From contig CAYRQM010000031.1 of NCBI GenBank assembly GCA_964426415.1, positions 1 through 22,107 of the forward strand: DNA of 22,107 nucleotides. The letters are read 5' to 3'. Shown piece after piece: positions 6,613 through 15,168 of the stretch; the stretch's first letter is position 1; the number at the start of each line of letters is the position of its first letter. This DNA is from UBA3792 sp964426415. Lineage in GTDB: Bacteria > Bacillota > Clostridia > Christensenellales > CAG-138. The position numbers and the translations under genes were made by a program. The notes below the pieces were generated by a model. It ran no database searches and was not told the DNA's origin. It was given only the letters and a program-made list of their open reading frames with translations.

Positions 6613-8544
6613 TTACGACAGCTCGAATGCGCCCGTGTAGAGCGAATAGTACTTGCCGTGGGCGCCAAGCAGCGCGTCGTGGCTGCCGCGCTCGATGATT
6701 TCGCCGTTCTCCAGCACCATGATGCAGTCGCTGTTGCGGACGGTGGAGAGCCGATGGGCAATCACGAACACGGTGCGTCCCTTCATCAGCGCATCCATGC
6801 CGCGTTCGATGAGCTTTTCGGTACGGGTGTCGATGGAGGAGGTTGCCTCGTCCAGAATCAGCACGGGCGGGTCGGACACCGCTGCCCTTGCAATGGCGAT
6901 CAGCTGCCGCTGCCCTTGCGAAAGGTTGGCGCCGTCTGCCGTGAGCTGCGTATCGTAGCCGTTGGGCAGATGAGAGATGAAGAAGTGGGCGTTGGCAATC
7001 TTGGCGGCGCGGATGCACGCATCGTCGGTGGCGTCCAGCTTGCCGTAGCGGATGTTCTCCATGACCGTGCCGGAGAACAGGTGGGTGTCCTGCAGCACCA
7101 TGCCCAACGAGCTGCGCAGCGCGTCCTTTTGGATGGCACGGATGGGGATGCCGTCGTAGGTGATGGTGCCGTCCGTGATGTCGTAAAAGCGGTTGATGAG
7201 ATTGGTGATGGTGGTCTTGCCCGCGCCCGTCGAGCCGACAAACGCAATCTTTTGCCCCGGGTGGGCGTATAGCGTCACGTCGTTCAACACCTGCTTTTTG
7301 CCGTCGTAAGAGAAATCGACCTTGTCAAACCGCACTTCGCCTTGCAACGGCGTCAGCGTAAAGCCGTCCTGCGTCGGGCGCTTCCACGCCCATTGCCCCG
7401 TGCGTGCCGCGCTTTCGACCGTCTTGCCGTTTTCCTCTTTTGCGTTGACCAGTGTGACGTCGCCTTCGTCCGTTTCGGAAGGCATGTCGATGAGCGAAAA
7501 GACGCGCTCGGCGCCCGCCAACGCCAGCAGGATGTAGTTGAACTGCTCGGAGATTTGGCTGATGCGGTTGGCGAACTGGCGAATGTATTGCAAGAATGCA
7601 ATCAGCACCGCGCCCTGTACCAGCAGCTCTTGATGCTTGGCAAAGAACGTGCCCTCCATCAGGAACGGTTCGCCCGCCATCGGAGTCGCCAAAATCACGC
7701 CGACGGTGCAGGTGATGGCGTAGAAGATGTGGGAGATGTTGTTCATCAGCGGCCCCACGATGTTGGCATAGGTGCTGGCGTTGGTCGCCGCCTTGCACAG
7801 CGCGTCGTTGTGTACGGAGAACGCGTCCAGCACGGTGTGTTCATGGTTGAACACCTTGACGACCTTCTGTCCCTCCATCATTTCTTCGATGTAGCCGTTG
7901 ACCTTCGCCACCGCCTGCTGTTGGCGGACGAAGTTGCGGCGGCTCTTGCCGCCCACGACCTTCATCACGAAGAAGATGCATACGCCCATGCAGATGACCA
8001 CAAAGAACAGCGGAATGGACAGATACAGCATCATGCCGATGTACGCCGCCAAGGAGGTGACCGAAATCAGCATTTGGGTGATGGAGTGGTGCAAAAGCTC
8101 GCGGATGGCGTCGGTGTCGTTGGTGTAGTAGCTCATCAGCTCGCCGTGGGTGTGCCCGTCAAAGAACGAGATGGGCAGCGTCTGCATCTTGTTGAACATT
8201 TCCTTGCGCAGTGCGCAAAGCACCCGCGCCGAACAGGACAGCATCAGACGATTGAGCAGGAAGTTGGTGACCGCGCCAATGACGTACAGCGCCGCCATGC
8301 CCACCAGCAGCGCCGCGTACTTTGCCATGTCCGCGTTGATCCCCTGCTCCAAAATGGAGACCAGCGGATCGAGCATGTAGTAAGTGGCGGTGGTGGCGGC
8401 GGAATACAGCAGGATGGAAACGATTGCCACAATCAGCAGCGCGGTGCAATTTTTGTAGTAGCGGAACAAACGCAGCAGCGTGCGCAGCGGTTTTTCGGCA
8501 CGGCGTCCGTTCATTTTGCTGTTTAAGGAAGAACCCGGCGGCAT
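6613..8544 (-). CDS. ABC exporter subunit, catalytically complete half (TM288-like)
   Basis: This 643-residue half-transporter has an N-terminal six-helix domain (about 30-345) and a C-terminal nucleotide-binding domain. It carries Walker A GSTGAGKT (437-444), Q-loop LQDTHLF, signature LSQGQ (541-545), Walker B PVLILDEATSSID with catalytic Glu566, and H-loop His597. The LSQGQ signature and a roughly 45-residue insertion with 'TGQWAWK' before the ATPase domain match the consensus-site subunit of heterodimeric exporters such as TM287/TM288. Its partner is the gene at 8544-10349. The ATG at 8544 overlaps the partner's stop by one base (TGATG), implying coupled translation; longer upstream frames are antisense or overlap the partner. 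Likely role: drug or lipid export; the substrate is unknown. Confidence 0.93.
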   Translation of the reverse strand: MPPGSSLNSKMNGRRAEKPLRTLLRLFRYYKNCTALLIVAIVSILLYSAATTATYYMLDPLVSILEQGINADMAKYAALLVGMAALYVIGAVTNFLLNRLMLSCSARVLCALRKEMFNKMQTLPISFFDGHTHGELMSYYTNDTDAIRELLHHSITQMLISVTSLAAYIGMMLYLSIPLFFVVICMGVCIFFVMKVVGGKSRRNFVRQQQAVAKVNGYIEEMMEGQKVVKVFNHEHTVLDAFSVHNDALCKAATNASTYANIVGPLMNNISHIFYAITCTVGVILATPMAGEPFLMEGTFFAKHQELLVQGAVLIAFLQYIRQFANRISQISEQFNYILLALAGAERVFSLIDMPSETDEGDVTLVNAKEENGKTVESAARTGQWAWKRPTQDGFTLTPLQGEVRFDKVDFSYDGKKQVLNDVTLYAHPGQKIAFVGSTGAGKTTITNLINRFYDITDGTITYDGIPIRAIQKDALRSSLGMVLQDTHLFSGTVMENIRYGKLDATDDACIRAAKIANAHFFISHLPNGYDTQLTADGANLSQGQRQLIAIARAAVSDPPVLILDEATSSIDTRTEKLIERGMDALMKGRTVFVIAHRLSTVRNSDCIMVLENGEIIERGSHDALLGAHGKYYSLYTGAFELS

Positions 8545-10349
8545 CAGCCAATCGCCTCCTTCATTTGCGATTCGTAAACTTCGCGGTAGATTTCGGAACG
8601 CTTTAAGAGCGCGTCGTGCGTGCCCACGTCGGAGATGGCGCCCTCGTCCATCACGATGATTTGATCGGCATCCAGAATGGAGGCGATGCGCTGGGCGATG
8701 ATGATTTTCGTCATGCCCGTCATGGCCCGAAGCCCAGAGCGGATGCGTTCGTCGGTTGCGGTGTCCACGGCGCTTGTCGAGTCGTCCAAAATGAGGATCT
8801 TGGGCTGTTTCAGGATGGCGCGTGCGATGCACAGCCGCTGCTTTTGCCCGCCCGACACGTTGCAGCCGCCCTGCCCCAAATCGGTGTCGTAGCCGTCGGG
8901 GAAGCGCATGACAAAGTCGTCCGCTTGGGCGATGCGGCACGCGTCACGGATGGCGGCGTCGGTGGCGTTCGGGTCGCCCCAGCGCAGGTTGTCGCGGATC
9001 GTGCCCGAAAACAGCATGTTCTTTTGCAGCACCATCGAAACGCTGTCCCGCAGATTTTCAAGGTCGTATGCGCGCACGTCCACGCCGTCAATCTTGACCG
9101 CACCCGAAAGCACGTCGTACAGACGCGGAATCAGCTGCACCAAGGTGGATTTGCCCTCGCCCGTGCCGCCGATTACGCCCACGGTCTGCCCCGCAGGGAT
9201 GTGCAGCGTCACGTCCTTCAGCGTCAGATTGTCGGGGTTGTTGGAATAGGAGAAGCAAACGTGGTCGAAGTCCACGTCGCCGCGCAGGACGCGCTTGCCG
9301 TCCTTTGCAGAAGCGATGTCGGGCTTTTCATCGAAGACCGCATTGACACGATCGAGCGAAACCTTCGTCATGGACAGTCCAATGATGAGGAAGGAGACCA
9401 TTGTCAGCGACGAAATGACCTGCGTGGAATAGCTCATCAGCGCCGTCAATTCGCCGACGTGCAGCGTCGACGCCGGGTCGATGACCATGCGTCCGCCAAA
9501 CGCCCACAGCGCCACCGTCGCCGCCCACATGACGCCGAGCTGAATCGGGTTCGCCAGTGAGAACAGCTTTTGCGCGTAGATTTGGCTGCGCTGCAGATCG
9601 TCCGCGCTGCGCTTGAACTTTTCTTCCTCGTAGGGCTCGCGCACAAAGGACTTGACCACCCGCGCCGCGATGAGGTTCTCCTGCACCGAGCCGTTCAGGT
9701 CGTCGTACTTTTTGAGCATGATGTCGAATCGCTTGCGCCCGATGGAGATGAGAATAATCATCGGCACGATAATGAGCGGCAGCGCCACCACAAAGATGAA
9801 GGACAGCTCCACGTTGATGCCAAACGCCATCACCGCCGCCAGCACCATCATGATGGGGGCGCGGACGAAGATGCGGATGAGCTGTTGGAAGGTGTTTTGC
9901 AGGTTGTTCACGTCCGTCGTGCAGCGCATGACCAGCGACGACGTGAGGAACCGATCGGTGTTTTTGAAGGAGAAGGCTTGGATTTTGCCAAAGAGCGCCA
10001 TGCGCAGATTCTTGGCAAAGCCCATGCTCGCCACGGCGGCCGTGCGGCCCGCAAGCGCGCCGCAAAGCAAGGAAAGCAAGGACGCAATCGCCATCAAGCC
10101 GCCCACCCACAACACGAACTGGAGGTTGTTGGAATAGGGCAGCCGATCGAGCAGCGCCTTGAGTTGATAGGTGTCCTTGTGGTACAGTCCGCCGTCCACC
10201 AGCGCCGCCATCAAAAGCGGAATGACGATTTCCAGTACCACCTCGCCAATCATCAGCAGCGGCGTGGCAATCGTCACCCCCGTAAATCCCTTGATGCACG
10301 GAACGAGATGGGAAAAAGAGGACTGTTTCTTGGTTTTTTGTTTTTTCAT
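8544..10349 (-). CDS. ABC exporter subunit with degenerate ATP site (TM287-like)
   Basis: This half-transporter has 601 residues from the ATG at 10349, or 606 from 10364. Its six-helix domain is followed by an ATPase domain with Walker A GGTGEGKST and signature VSGGQKQR. Walker B reads LILDDSTSAVD, so Asp (about residue 523) replaces the catalytic Glu, and the H-loop His is Gln (IIAQRIAS, about 553). These two changes are the hallmark of the degenerate subunit in heterodimeric exporters (TM287, BmrC). Together with the next gene it makes one transporter with one hydrolysing site. I prefer 10349 because GGGATCGG stands before it; 10364 has no Shine-Dalgarno. It has its own promoter, divergent from the exonuclease gene. 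Confidence 0.92.
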   Translation of the reverse strand: MKKQKTKKQSSFSHLVPCIKGFTGVTIATPLLMIGEVVLEIVIPLLMAALVDGGLYHKDTYQLKALLDRLPYSNNLQFVLWVGGLMAIASLLSLLCGALAGRTAAVASMGFAKNLRMALFGKIQAFSFKNTDRFLTSSLVMRCTTDVNNLQNTFQQLIRIFVRAPIMMVLAAVMAFGINVELSFIFVVALPLIIVPMIILISIGRKRFDIMLKKYDDLNGSVQENLIAARVVKSFVREPYEEEKFKRSADDLQRSQIYAQKLFSLANPIQLGVMWAATVALWAFGGRMVIDPASTLHVGELTALMSYSTQVISSLTMVSFLIIGLSMTKVSLDRVNAVFDEKPDIASAKDGKRVLRGDVDFDHVCFSYSNNPDNLTLKDVTLHIPAGQTVGVIGGTGEGKSTLVQLIPRLYDVLSGAVKIDGVDVRAYDLENLRDSVSMVLQKNMLFSGTIRDNLRWGDPNATDAAIRDACRIAQADDFVMRFPDGYDTDLGQGGCNVSGGQKQRLCIARAILKQPKILILDDSTSAVDTATDERIRSGLRAMTGMTKIIIAQRIASILDADQIIVMDEGAISDVGTHDALLKRSEIYREVYESQMKEAIG

Positions 10350-10381
10350 TCGAACCGATCCCATGATATCTAATGCGGTTT

Positions 10382-10410
10382 AGTGTATCACGATTCCAAG
10401 AAGTGTGCAA
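10382..10410 (-). promoter_or_regulatory. Promoter of the ABC exporter operon
   Basis: On the minus strand: TTGCAC (10405-10410), 17-nt spacer, TACACT (10382-10387), with predicted start near 10375. It is divergent from the exonuclease promoter at 10448-10476. Confidence 0.7.
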
Positions 10411-10447
10411 GAGTCGGCTCCGCATTTTTCAGCTTTTTTGCAGATTC

Positions 10448-10476
10448 TTGTAGCTTCCCGTCACATGTGGTATACT
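10448..10476 (+). promoter_or_regulatory. Promoter of the exonuclease gene, predicted leaderless
   Basis: TTGTAG (10448-10453), 17-nt spacer, TATACT (10471-10476) within TGGTATACT. The predicted start, seven nucleotides on, is 10483: the A of the ATG. No Shine-Dalgarno sequence precedes that ATG. Confidence 0.7.
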
Positions 10477-10482
10477 GGGCGC

Positions 10483-11325
10483 ATGGAATCACCATTTTTG
10501 CCCATGCAGCGCTATACGGCGTTGGATGTGGAAACCGCAAACAATACGGGCGGCGCGATCTGTCAGATCGGGCTGGTGATAGCGGACGGCGACGACGTGG
10601 TGACGCAGCGGTGCGACTTGATCGATCCCGATGCGCGCTTTGACCCGTTTTGCGTGTCCGTGCATCACATCACCCCGCGCATGGTGGAGGGCGCGCCGCG
10701 CTTTCCAGAACTGTGGCGGGAGATTGCCCCCTACTTCACGCCCGACACCATCGTGCTGGCGCACAACGCCGCGTTCGATTTGGGACAGCTGACCGCCATG
10801 CTGCGCCGCTATCGGCTGCCCGTTCCCAAGCTTCGTTCCTGCTGCACCGTGCAAATGGCGCGGCGGCGATTTCCGCGGACGCTGTACGGCTCCTACACGC
10901 TGGACACGATCACCCGTGCGTTTTCGATTCCCCTTTTGCAGCATCATGACGCGCTGTGCGACGCCCGCGCCTGTTTCGAGCTGTTTCGCTGCTTGCGCAC
11001 GGAATACGGCGACGACCCGCGCGATGTGCGCCCCTATCGCGGCAATCAAAAGCAAGCGCAACAGGCGCGCACCCGTCAAGGCTTCTCCGTCGTTACGATG
11101 GACGATTTGCATCGCCGCTCGCTGCAGGTGCTGTTACAAGACACAGACCCGTGCGCGCCGCTGTCGCCCGCCGACGCCATGGCAGTCGCCCATTGGGCGG
11201 AGGAACACGCCGAATTGGTGGAAACGCCGCCGTTTGACGAGGTTTTGCTGTGCCTTTACCGCATGGCGATGGGAAAGCCGCTTTCGCCCGACGAAGCGCA
11301 GCGGCTGCGGGATTTGATCGAATAA
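10483..11325 (+). CDS. DEDDh-type 3'-5' exonuclease (DnaQ/epsilon-like)
   Basis: This 280-residue protein has an N-terminal exonuclease domain (about 8-170) with the three DEDDh motifs: Exo I 'LDVETAN' (Asp/Glu), Exo II 'AHNAAFD' and Exo III 'HHDALCDA' (His and Asp five apart). These residues bind the two metal ions for 3'-to-5' cleavage of DNA or RNA. About 100 residues with no recognised domain follow, rich in Arg/Gln then acidic, with no BRCT or helicase motif. It resembles stand-alone PolC/DnaQ-like exonucleases of Firmicutes, so a DNA-repair or proofreading role is likely. The start is set by the -10 box at 10471; an in-frame ATG at 10504 is the alternative. A terminator follows the stop. 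Confidence 0.9.
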   Translation: MESPFLPMQRYTALDVETANNTGGAICQIGLVIADGDDVVTQRCDLIDPDARFDPFCVSVHHITPRMVEGAPRFPELWREIAPYFTPDTIVLAHNAAFDLGQLTAMLRRYRLPVPKLRSCCTVQMARRRFPRTLYGSYTLDTITRAFSIPLLQHHDALCDARACFELFRCLRTEYGDDPRDVRPYRGNQKQAQQARTRQGFSVVTMDDLHRRSLQVLLQDTDPCAPLSPADAMAVAHWAEEHAELVETPPFDEVLLCLYRMAMGKPLSPDEAQRLRDLIE

Positions 11326-11331
11326 AGCAAA

Positions 11332-11362
11332 ACGCCTGCCCTTGCATTGCAAAAGCAGGCGT
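11332..11362. terminator. Bidirectional terminator between convergent genes
   Basis: ACGCCTGC and GCAGGCGT form an 8-bp stem (11332-11339 with 11355-11362) around a loop containing a further small palindrome (TTGCATTGCAA). T-rich sequence follows on both strands, more strongly on the minus strand (TTTTGCTTT). It serves the exonuclease and the PIG-L gene. Confidence 0.8.
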
Positions 11363-11367
11363 GTTCT

Positions 11368-12813
11368 TTATCTTCGTTTTCGAATCGCTAAGACAATCAA
11401 GAATGCCGCCAGTCCCAACAGCATTCCACCGCCCAACAGCCATGGCCAAACGGGCGTGGATTTTGGCGGAAGGCGCAGGACGTCCGTGCCGTGCGTGGGC
11501 TGCGGCGCGGGCGCATCGGGCGGCGTCTCCTTGGCGACGTCCACAATGGCGGGCGCATCGGTGGGCGTAGGCGCATCGGTCGGCGCGGGCGTGTCGGTGG
11601 GTGCGGGCGTGTCGGTGGGTGCGGGCGTGTCGGTGGGCGCAGGCGTATGGTTGGCTTCGTCGATGTGTTCAAACAGATCGTTTGCGCCCGTATCGGCGCC
11701 GACGGTGGACGCGTACAAGCCGTATTGGGCGCCGTCATAGGTGCGGGCGCGCATCACCTTGCCCCACCCCTCCCGCTGGGAACGATGGAACGAAAAGCTG
11801 TCGGTCGCCACCTGCATCGCCGTTTTGCCGCCGAACGCTGCAAGTGGTGCGGTGTCGTCCAAGGTCAGCCCATTCTCTGCATACAGGTGCAAATAGAGCT
11901 TTTTGACCTGCCACACGCCGAAGGCTGCGGCGCTGTCGGGATATTGGTTGGGGTCGGCTGCCGCAGTGACCGCAAGCCGCATGGCTTCGCTGGCAACGAT
12001 GTGGGCGCCGTGCCCGTATTCGCCGTCCTCCGCATGGGTCACGACCACCTCCGGACGGTATTGCCGCAGCAGCGCGACCAAATTGCCCACCACGAAGTCC
12101 ATGCCGCCAAAATGTTTGAGCTGTTCTTCCCGTGCGGTGGGAAGCGCGTCTGTGTATCCCAAAAAGATGGGATAGGTTTTTACGCCTGCCGTCCAAAGCC
12201 CGCGCAGCGTTTCGCGGTGGCGTTGGATGGCGCCGTTTGCCAAATAGACCACGGTGGTCGTGCGCCCCTGTTCGCCCGCGTACAGCGGCAGCAGCCCGCC
12301 AAACATGACAAACTCGTCGTCGGGGTGGGCGGAAAGCACCATCAGCTCGGTTTTTTCTGCCACCGGCGCAAACAGGAAATTGGCTTGTTCGGCTTGTTCT
12401 TTTGTGTAGGCGCGCAATGCGCAGAGCGACGACGGCGCCGCCACCTGCACCAGCAGCCCGCAGACGTCTTCGCCCACACGCCAACTGCACATAATCTGCG
12501 CGTCGGAACAGGCGGTCTCCCGCAGCGTTTCGCCGTTGGCGTCGCGTTCCTTGACGATGTAGTCCGTCGGCAGCTCGTTCCATTGCCACCAAACCACCGA
12601 GATGGGGTCTGTCCAGTCCAATGCAAACCAGCCTTTGGCGTCCAGCTTGATGTAGGACGCGTTGCTCATTTGCAGGACGTTGTCGAATTTTGCGCCTTGG
12701 GTGGAGCAGGTAAAGCGGCAGCGCGCCGTCGCGTGGGATGCGTCGGCAAACGTGAAGGAAGCCGTCCCGCAAAGGCACAGCAGCGCCAACAAAGCCGCAA
12801 TCGCTTTTCGCAT
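11368..12813 (-). CDS. Secreted, membrane-anchored PIG-L/LmbE-family deacetylase
   Basis: This 481-residue protein has a signal peptide (about 1-24) and an N-terminal beta-rich domain of about 125 residues with several Trp and Cys. The PIG-L deacetylase domain follows: zinc motif AHPDDE at 162-167 and HGAH at 268-271. A tail with tandem PAPTDT units (391-421) leads to a C-terminal transmembrane helix (455-477) and positive tail (RKRR). PIG-L enzymes remove N-acetyl groups from GlcNAc-containing lipids and sugars with zinc. Most bacterial members are cytoplasmic, so secretion with an anchor suggests action on a surface polysaccharide or peptidoglycan sugar (inference). It starts at the ATG after AGGGGGGC, following promoter 12841-12869. 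The tail repeats act as a wall-spanning stalk. Confidence 0.9.
   Translation of the reverse strand: MRKAIAALLALLCLCGTASFTFADASHATARCRFTCSTQGAKFDNVLQMSNASYIKLDAKGWFALDWTDPISVVWWQWNELPTDYIVKERDANGETLRETACSDAQIMCSWRVGEDVCGLLVQVAAPSSLCALRAYTKEQAEQANFLFAPVAEKTELMVLSAHPDDEFVMFGGLLPLYAGEQGRTTTVVYLANGAIQRHRETLRGLWTAGVKTYPIFLGYTDALPTAREEQLKHFGGMDFVVGNLVALLRQYRPEVVVTHAEDGEYGHGAHIVASEAMRLAVTAAADPNQYPDSAAAFGVWQVKKLYLHLYAENGLTLDDTAPLAAFGGKTAMQVATDSFSFHRSQREGWGKVMRARTYDGAQYGLYASTVGADTGANDLFEHIDEANHTPAPTDTPAPTDTPAPTDTPAPTDAPTPTDAPAIVDVAKETPPDAPAPQPTHGTDVLRLPPKSTPVWPWLLGGGMLLGLAAFLIVLAIRKRR
11551..11643 (-). repeat. 18-bp tandem repeat encoding PAPTDT stalk units
   Basis: Roughly five units of 18 bp encode PAPTDT and close variants in the stalk of the PIG-L protein. 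The first units are nearly identical in sequence, which indicates recent duplication and likely length variation between strains. Confidence 0.85.
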
Positions 12814-12840
12814 CCGAATCGCCCCCCTATTTGTGGGGTC

Positions 12841-12869
12841 AGTATACCATGCGCCACCCAAAAAGAAAA
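12841..12869 (-). promoter_or_regulatory. Promoter of the PIG-L gene
   Basis: On the minus strand: TTTTCT (12864-12869), 17-nt spacer, TATACT (12841-12846) within TGGTATACTG. The predicted start is near 12834, giving a 21-nt leader with the Shine-Dalgarno AGGGGGGC. Confidence 0.7.
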
Positions 12870-12921
12870 GGGGCGCGGGCATTATTTGTCGATTTTTGCC
12901 ATGCTTTGCCGCCGCACGAAC

Positions 12922-12954
12922 AAAAAAGCGCCGCCGCGAAACGGGTTCACGGCG
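12922..12954 (-). terminator. Terminator of the putative metal ABC operon
   Basis: A 9-bp stem (12932-12940 with 12946-12954, one G-T pair) has a 5-nt loop. On the minus strand it is followed by GCGC and six T (12922-12927). It lies just after the stop of the lipoprotein gene. Confidence 0.85.
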
Positions 12955-12977
12955 ACGATGGAAATGCGGCAAAGCGG

Positions 12978-13868
12978 TTACAGCTCGAACGACGACAGCC
13001 AGCTTGTGAAGTCGCGCAGCACGGAATAGTACTCGTTGTACAGCGCGTCGTTGTTGGTGAGAATGTACTTGTCGGCGCTCTCGTCGTAGAGGTAGTTGCC
13101 GTTGTTCAGCTCGGTCATGGCTTTGTCTTCCAACGCTTCCATCCGAATGAGCAGATCGGTCAGCGGCGACAGCGCATCGCCGTCGATTGCCTCGATGCGC
13201 GCCTGCAAGGACGGCATCCAGTTGGGGTCGGCGCGATCGCCGTAGCCGTAGGCGCTCGTGTCGGCAAGGTAGTTCTTGACGTCGGCAGGGTACATATACC
13301 ATGCAGCGCCGTCGCTGTTATGGCCTTGGTATTCCGTCCATTGGCAGATGTAGTGCAGGTAGTCGAAGGTGCGGTACAGGTCGGAAACGAGCCCGTCCGC
13401 GCTGACGCGCTGCCACAGATCCAAGTCAATCTGCAAATCTTCCGCTTTGACGATGGTGTACGTCGCATCGGTGATGCGGTAGTTGTAGGTGTAGCCGTAC
13501 TCGTCGGTGAAGTCGCCCATCTCCAGCAGCCCGTATACGCGAATCGGCTGATCGGTGAACGGGAAGGTGTCGCCGTCGGGCGCGTAGACCGCCATGGTGT
13601 TGCTGAGCTGCGTGGTGTTGGGCACGCAGAACGGGCAGCTTTGGTACGGCAGGTTCATCAAGTAGATAAACGTGCCGCTGACGGGCGACAGCGTCGCCAT
13701 ATAGCCGACGATGGTGACGGTTTTGCCGTTCATGGTTTTGAGCGCCGTGACGCTGGTGGCGTCTTGGAAGCTCAGGGCGCGGGCGCCGCTCGGATCGACC
13801 GACTTGGAACAGGCGATCGAACACAGCAGCAGCACGACAAGCAACAGCGGAAGAATGCGTTTTTTCAT
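12978..13868 (-). CDS. Lipoprotein with DUF3299-like region, putative metal-linked
   Basis: This 296-residue protein has a lipoprotein signal: hydrophobic residues 5-17 and lipobox CSIAC with Cys20 as the lipidated residue. The next region (about 40-150) follows the pattern of DUF3299 proteins: 'VTIVGYMATLSP', then a CPFC pair (Cys78, Cys81), then 'VYGLLEMGDF...YNYRI'. In Gram-negative bacteria DUF3299 lipoproteins are encoded beside a MacB-like ABC transporter in Zur-regulated, zinc-starvation operons (for example PA4063-PA4066). The match is by eye and the C-terminal half (about 155-296) is unlike any family I know. It is the last gene of the operon, 7 nt after the permease; its Shine-Dalgarno (TGAGGT) overlaps the permease stop codon. 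Role in metal handling is inference. Confidence 0.8.
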   Translation of the reverse strand: MKKRILPLLLVVLLLCSIACSKSVDPSGARALSFQDATSVTALKTMNGKTVTIVGYMATLSPVSGTFIYLMNLPYQSCPFCVPNTTQLSNTMAVYAPDGDTFPFTDQPIRVYGLLEMGDFTDEYGYTYNYRITDATYTIVKAEDLQIDLDLWQRVSADGLVSDLYRTFDYLHYICQWTEYQGHNSDGAAWYMYPADVKNYLADTSAYGYGDRADPNWMPSLQARIEAIDGDALSPLTDLLIRMEALEDKAMTELNNGNYLYDESADKYILTNNDALYNEYYSVLRDFTSWLSSFEL

Positions 13869-13875
13869 AGGTACC

Positions 13876-15168
13876 TCAGTTGTTCAGACTATCCTTGTGC
13901 GCCATTTGGATGGTGCAAAGGAAGGTGGGCAGGACGGACAGCACAAAGACCAGCGCCATGATTGCCCATTCGAGCGGGAAGACCTTGCCGACCGTCAAGA
14001 CGATGCCCATGCTTTGGACAAAATCGGAAAGGAGCAACAGGCACAGCCGCGAAACGGCGAACGCCACCGCCGTGGAGATCAGCCCAATGATGCTGTTTTG
14101 GATGATGAACAGCAGGTTGATGCTCTTGACCGAAACACCGATCAACCGCATCAGGGCGATGTCGCGGCGGGAATCGTACAGGTTGAGCAGCGTAATCACC
14201 GAAATGACGATGATGTTCATGATGAGGATGATGATGCAAAGCACATAGACGATCTTTGCGGACAGATCCACATTGCTCAACACGTCGCGCAGCACCGCAG
14301 AGGGGATGATCGCCTGCAGCGAATACGACGTGCCATCCTCGTCGTAGCCTTTGCCGTTGTAGTAGGTTTGGATCGTCATGGCGGCGGACGGCGTCTTGCA
14401 CTTGAGCAGGATGGCGCACACTTCGCCCTCGGCGGAATGGACGTGTCCTTCCTCCTCGTCGGCGTGCAAGTCGGCGTCGCTGTGCCCGCCCGCAGCTTGT
14501 GCATCGGGCGCGGCGGTTGCCGCTGCGGCGTCCGTGCCCGCTTCGTCGTGTTTCTCGTCCTCCTCGTGTTCGTGAATCGCCCAAACGGTGGTCACATCGG
14601 TGAAGACGACGTTGTCATAATTGGTGTGCGTTTCGTCCAAAATGCCCACCACAATCAACGGCGTCGCCGTGTGCTGTTCGCCGCTGTTGGCAAGCCCGTG
14701 GGAGGTAATCAGCTCGTCACCGATGGACAGCCCATTGACCCGCGCCACCGTGCTGCCGACTACGGCTTCGAAGGTTTCCGCAAACAGCGTTCCCTCTTTG
14801 AGATGCTTGGTGTCCAAGAACGACGGCTCGGTGCCGATGATGCGGGAGGAATTGTAGGAATCGCCCATGGTAAAGGGCACGGCCACGTTCACGTTGGGAT
14901 TGGCTTGCAGCTCCTCCACAACGGAATAGGGAATGGTGCCAAGCGGCTCGTCGGTGAAGAACATGGTGTTCATCGCAAGCTGGGTGGAGCTGCCCGCAGG
15001 CCCGATGACCACGTCGTAGTAGGCGGCGGTGGTTTGGATGCCGGATTCGACCTGCTGCGCCACGTTGTACGCCAAGATGGCGACGGACGCCGACAGCACG
15101 ATGGACAGCACGACCAGCAGAATCTTGACCTTTTTGGTCAGCATGTTTTTGAGTGTGAATTGGATCAT
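13876..15168 (-). CDS. MacB/FtsX-type ABC permease with His-rich extracellular loop
   Basis: This 430-residue permease has one N-terminal helix (about 15-36), a large extracellular MacB-like domain (about 40-300) and three C-terminal helices (about 304-329, 350-380, 398-421). Residues 199-246 are a low-complexity acidic and His-rich insert with seven His (199, 201, 207, 229, 235, 242, 244), apt to bind zinc. MacB-type systems do not carry solute through the membrane but drive work on the outer face; the substrate is unknown. It overlaps the ATPase gene by 4 bp (ATGA), so the two are translated together. The His-rich loop resembles that of permeases in Zur-regulated DUF3299 operons. Transport of or response to zinc is inference. 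Confidence 0.88.
   Translation of the reverse strand: MIQFTLKNMLTKKVKILLVVLSIVLSASVAILAYNVAQQVESGIQTTAAYYDVVIGPAGSSTQLAMNTMFFTDEPLGTIPYSVVEELQANPNVNVAVPFTMGDSYNSSRIIGTEPSFLDTKHLKEGTLFAETFEAVVGSTVARVNGLSIGDELITSHGLANSGEQHTATPLIVVGILDETHTNYDNVVFTDVTTVWAIHEHEEDEKHDEAGTDAAAATAAPDAQAAGGHSDADLHADEEEGHVHSAEGEVCAILLKCKTPSAAMTIQTYYNGKGYDEDGTSYSLQAIIPSAVLRDVLSNVDLSAKIVYVLCIIILIMNIIVISVITLLNLYDSRRDIALMRLIGVSVKSINLLFIIQNSIIGLISTAVAFAVSRLCLLLLSDFVQSMGIVLTVGKVFPLEWAIMALVFVLSVLPTFLCTIQMAHKDSLNN

Noticed and set aside
12824..12840. CCCC/GGGG hairpin hiding the PIG-L ribosome binding site
   Set aside because: The CCCC half (12835-12838) lies upstream of the predicted transcription start at 12834 and would not be in the mRNA.
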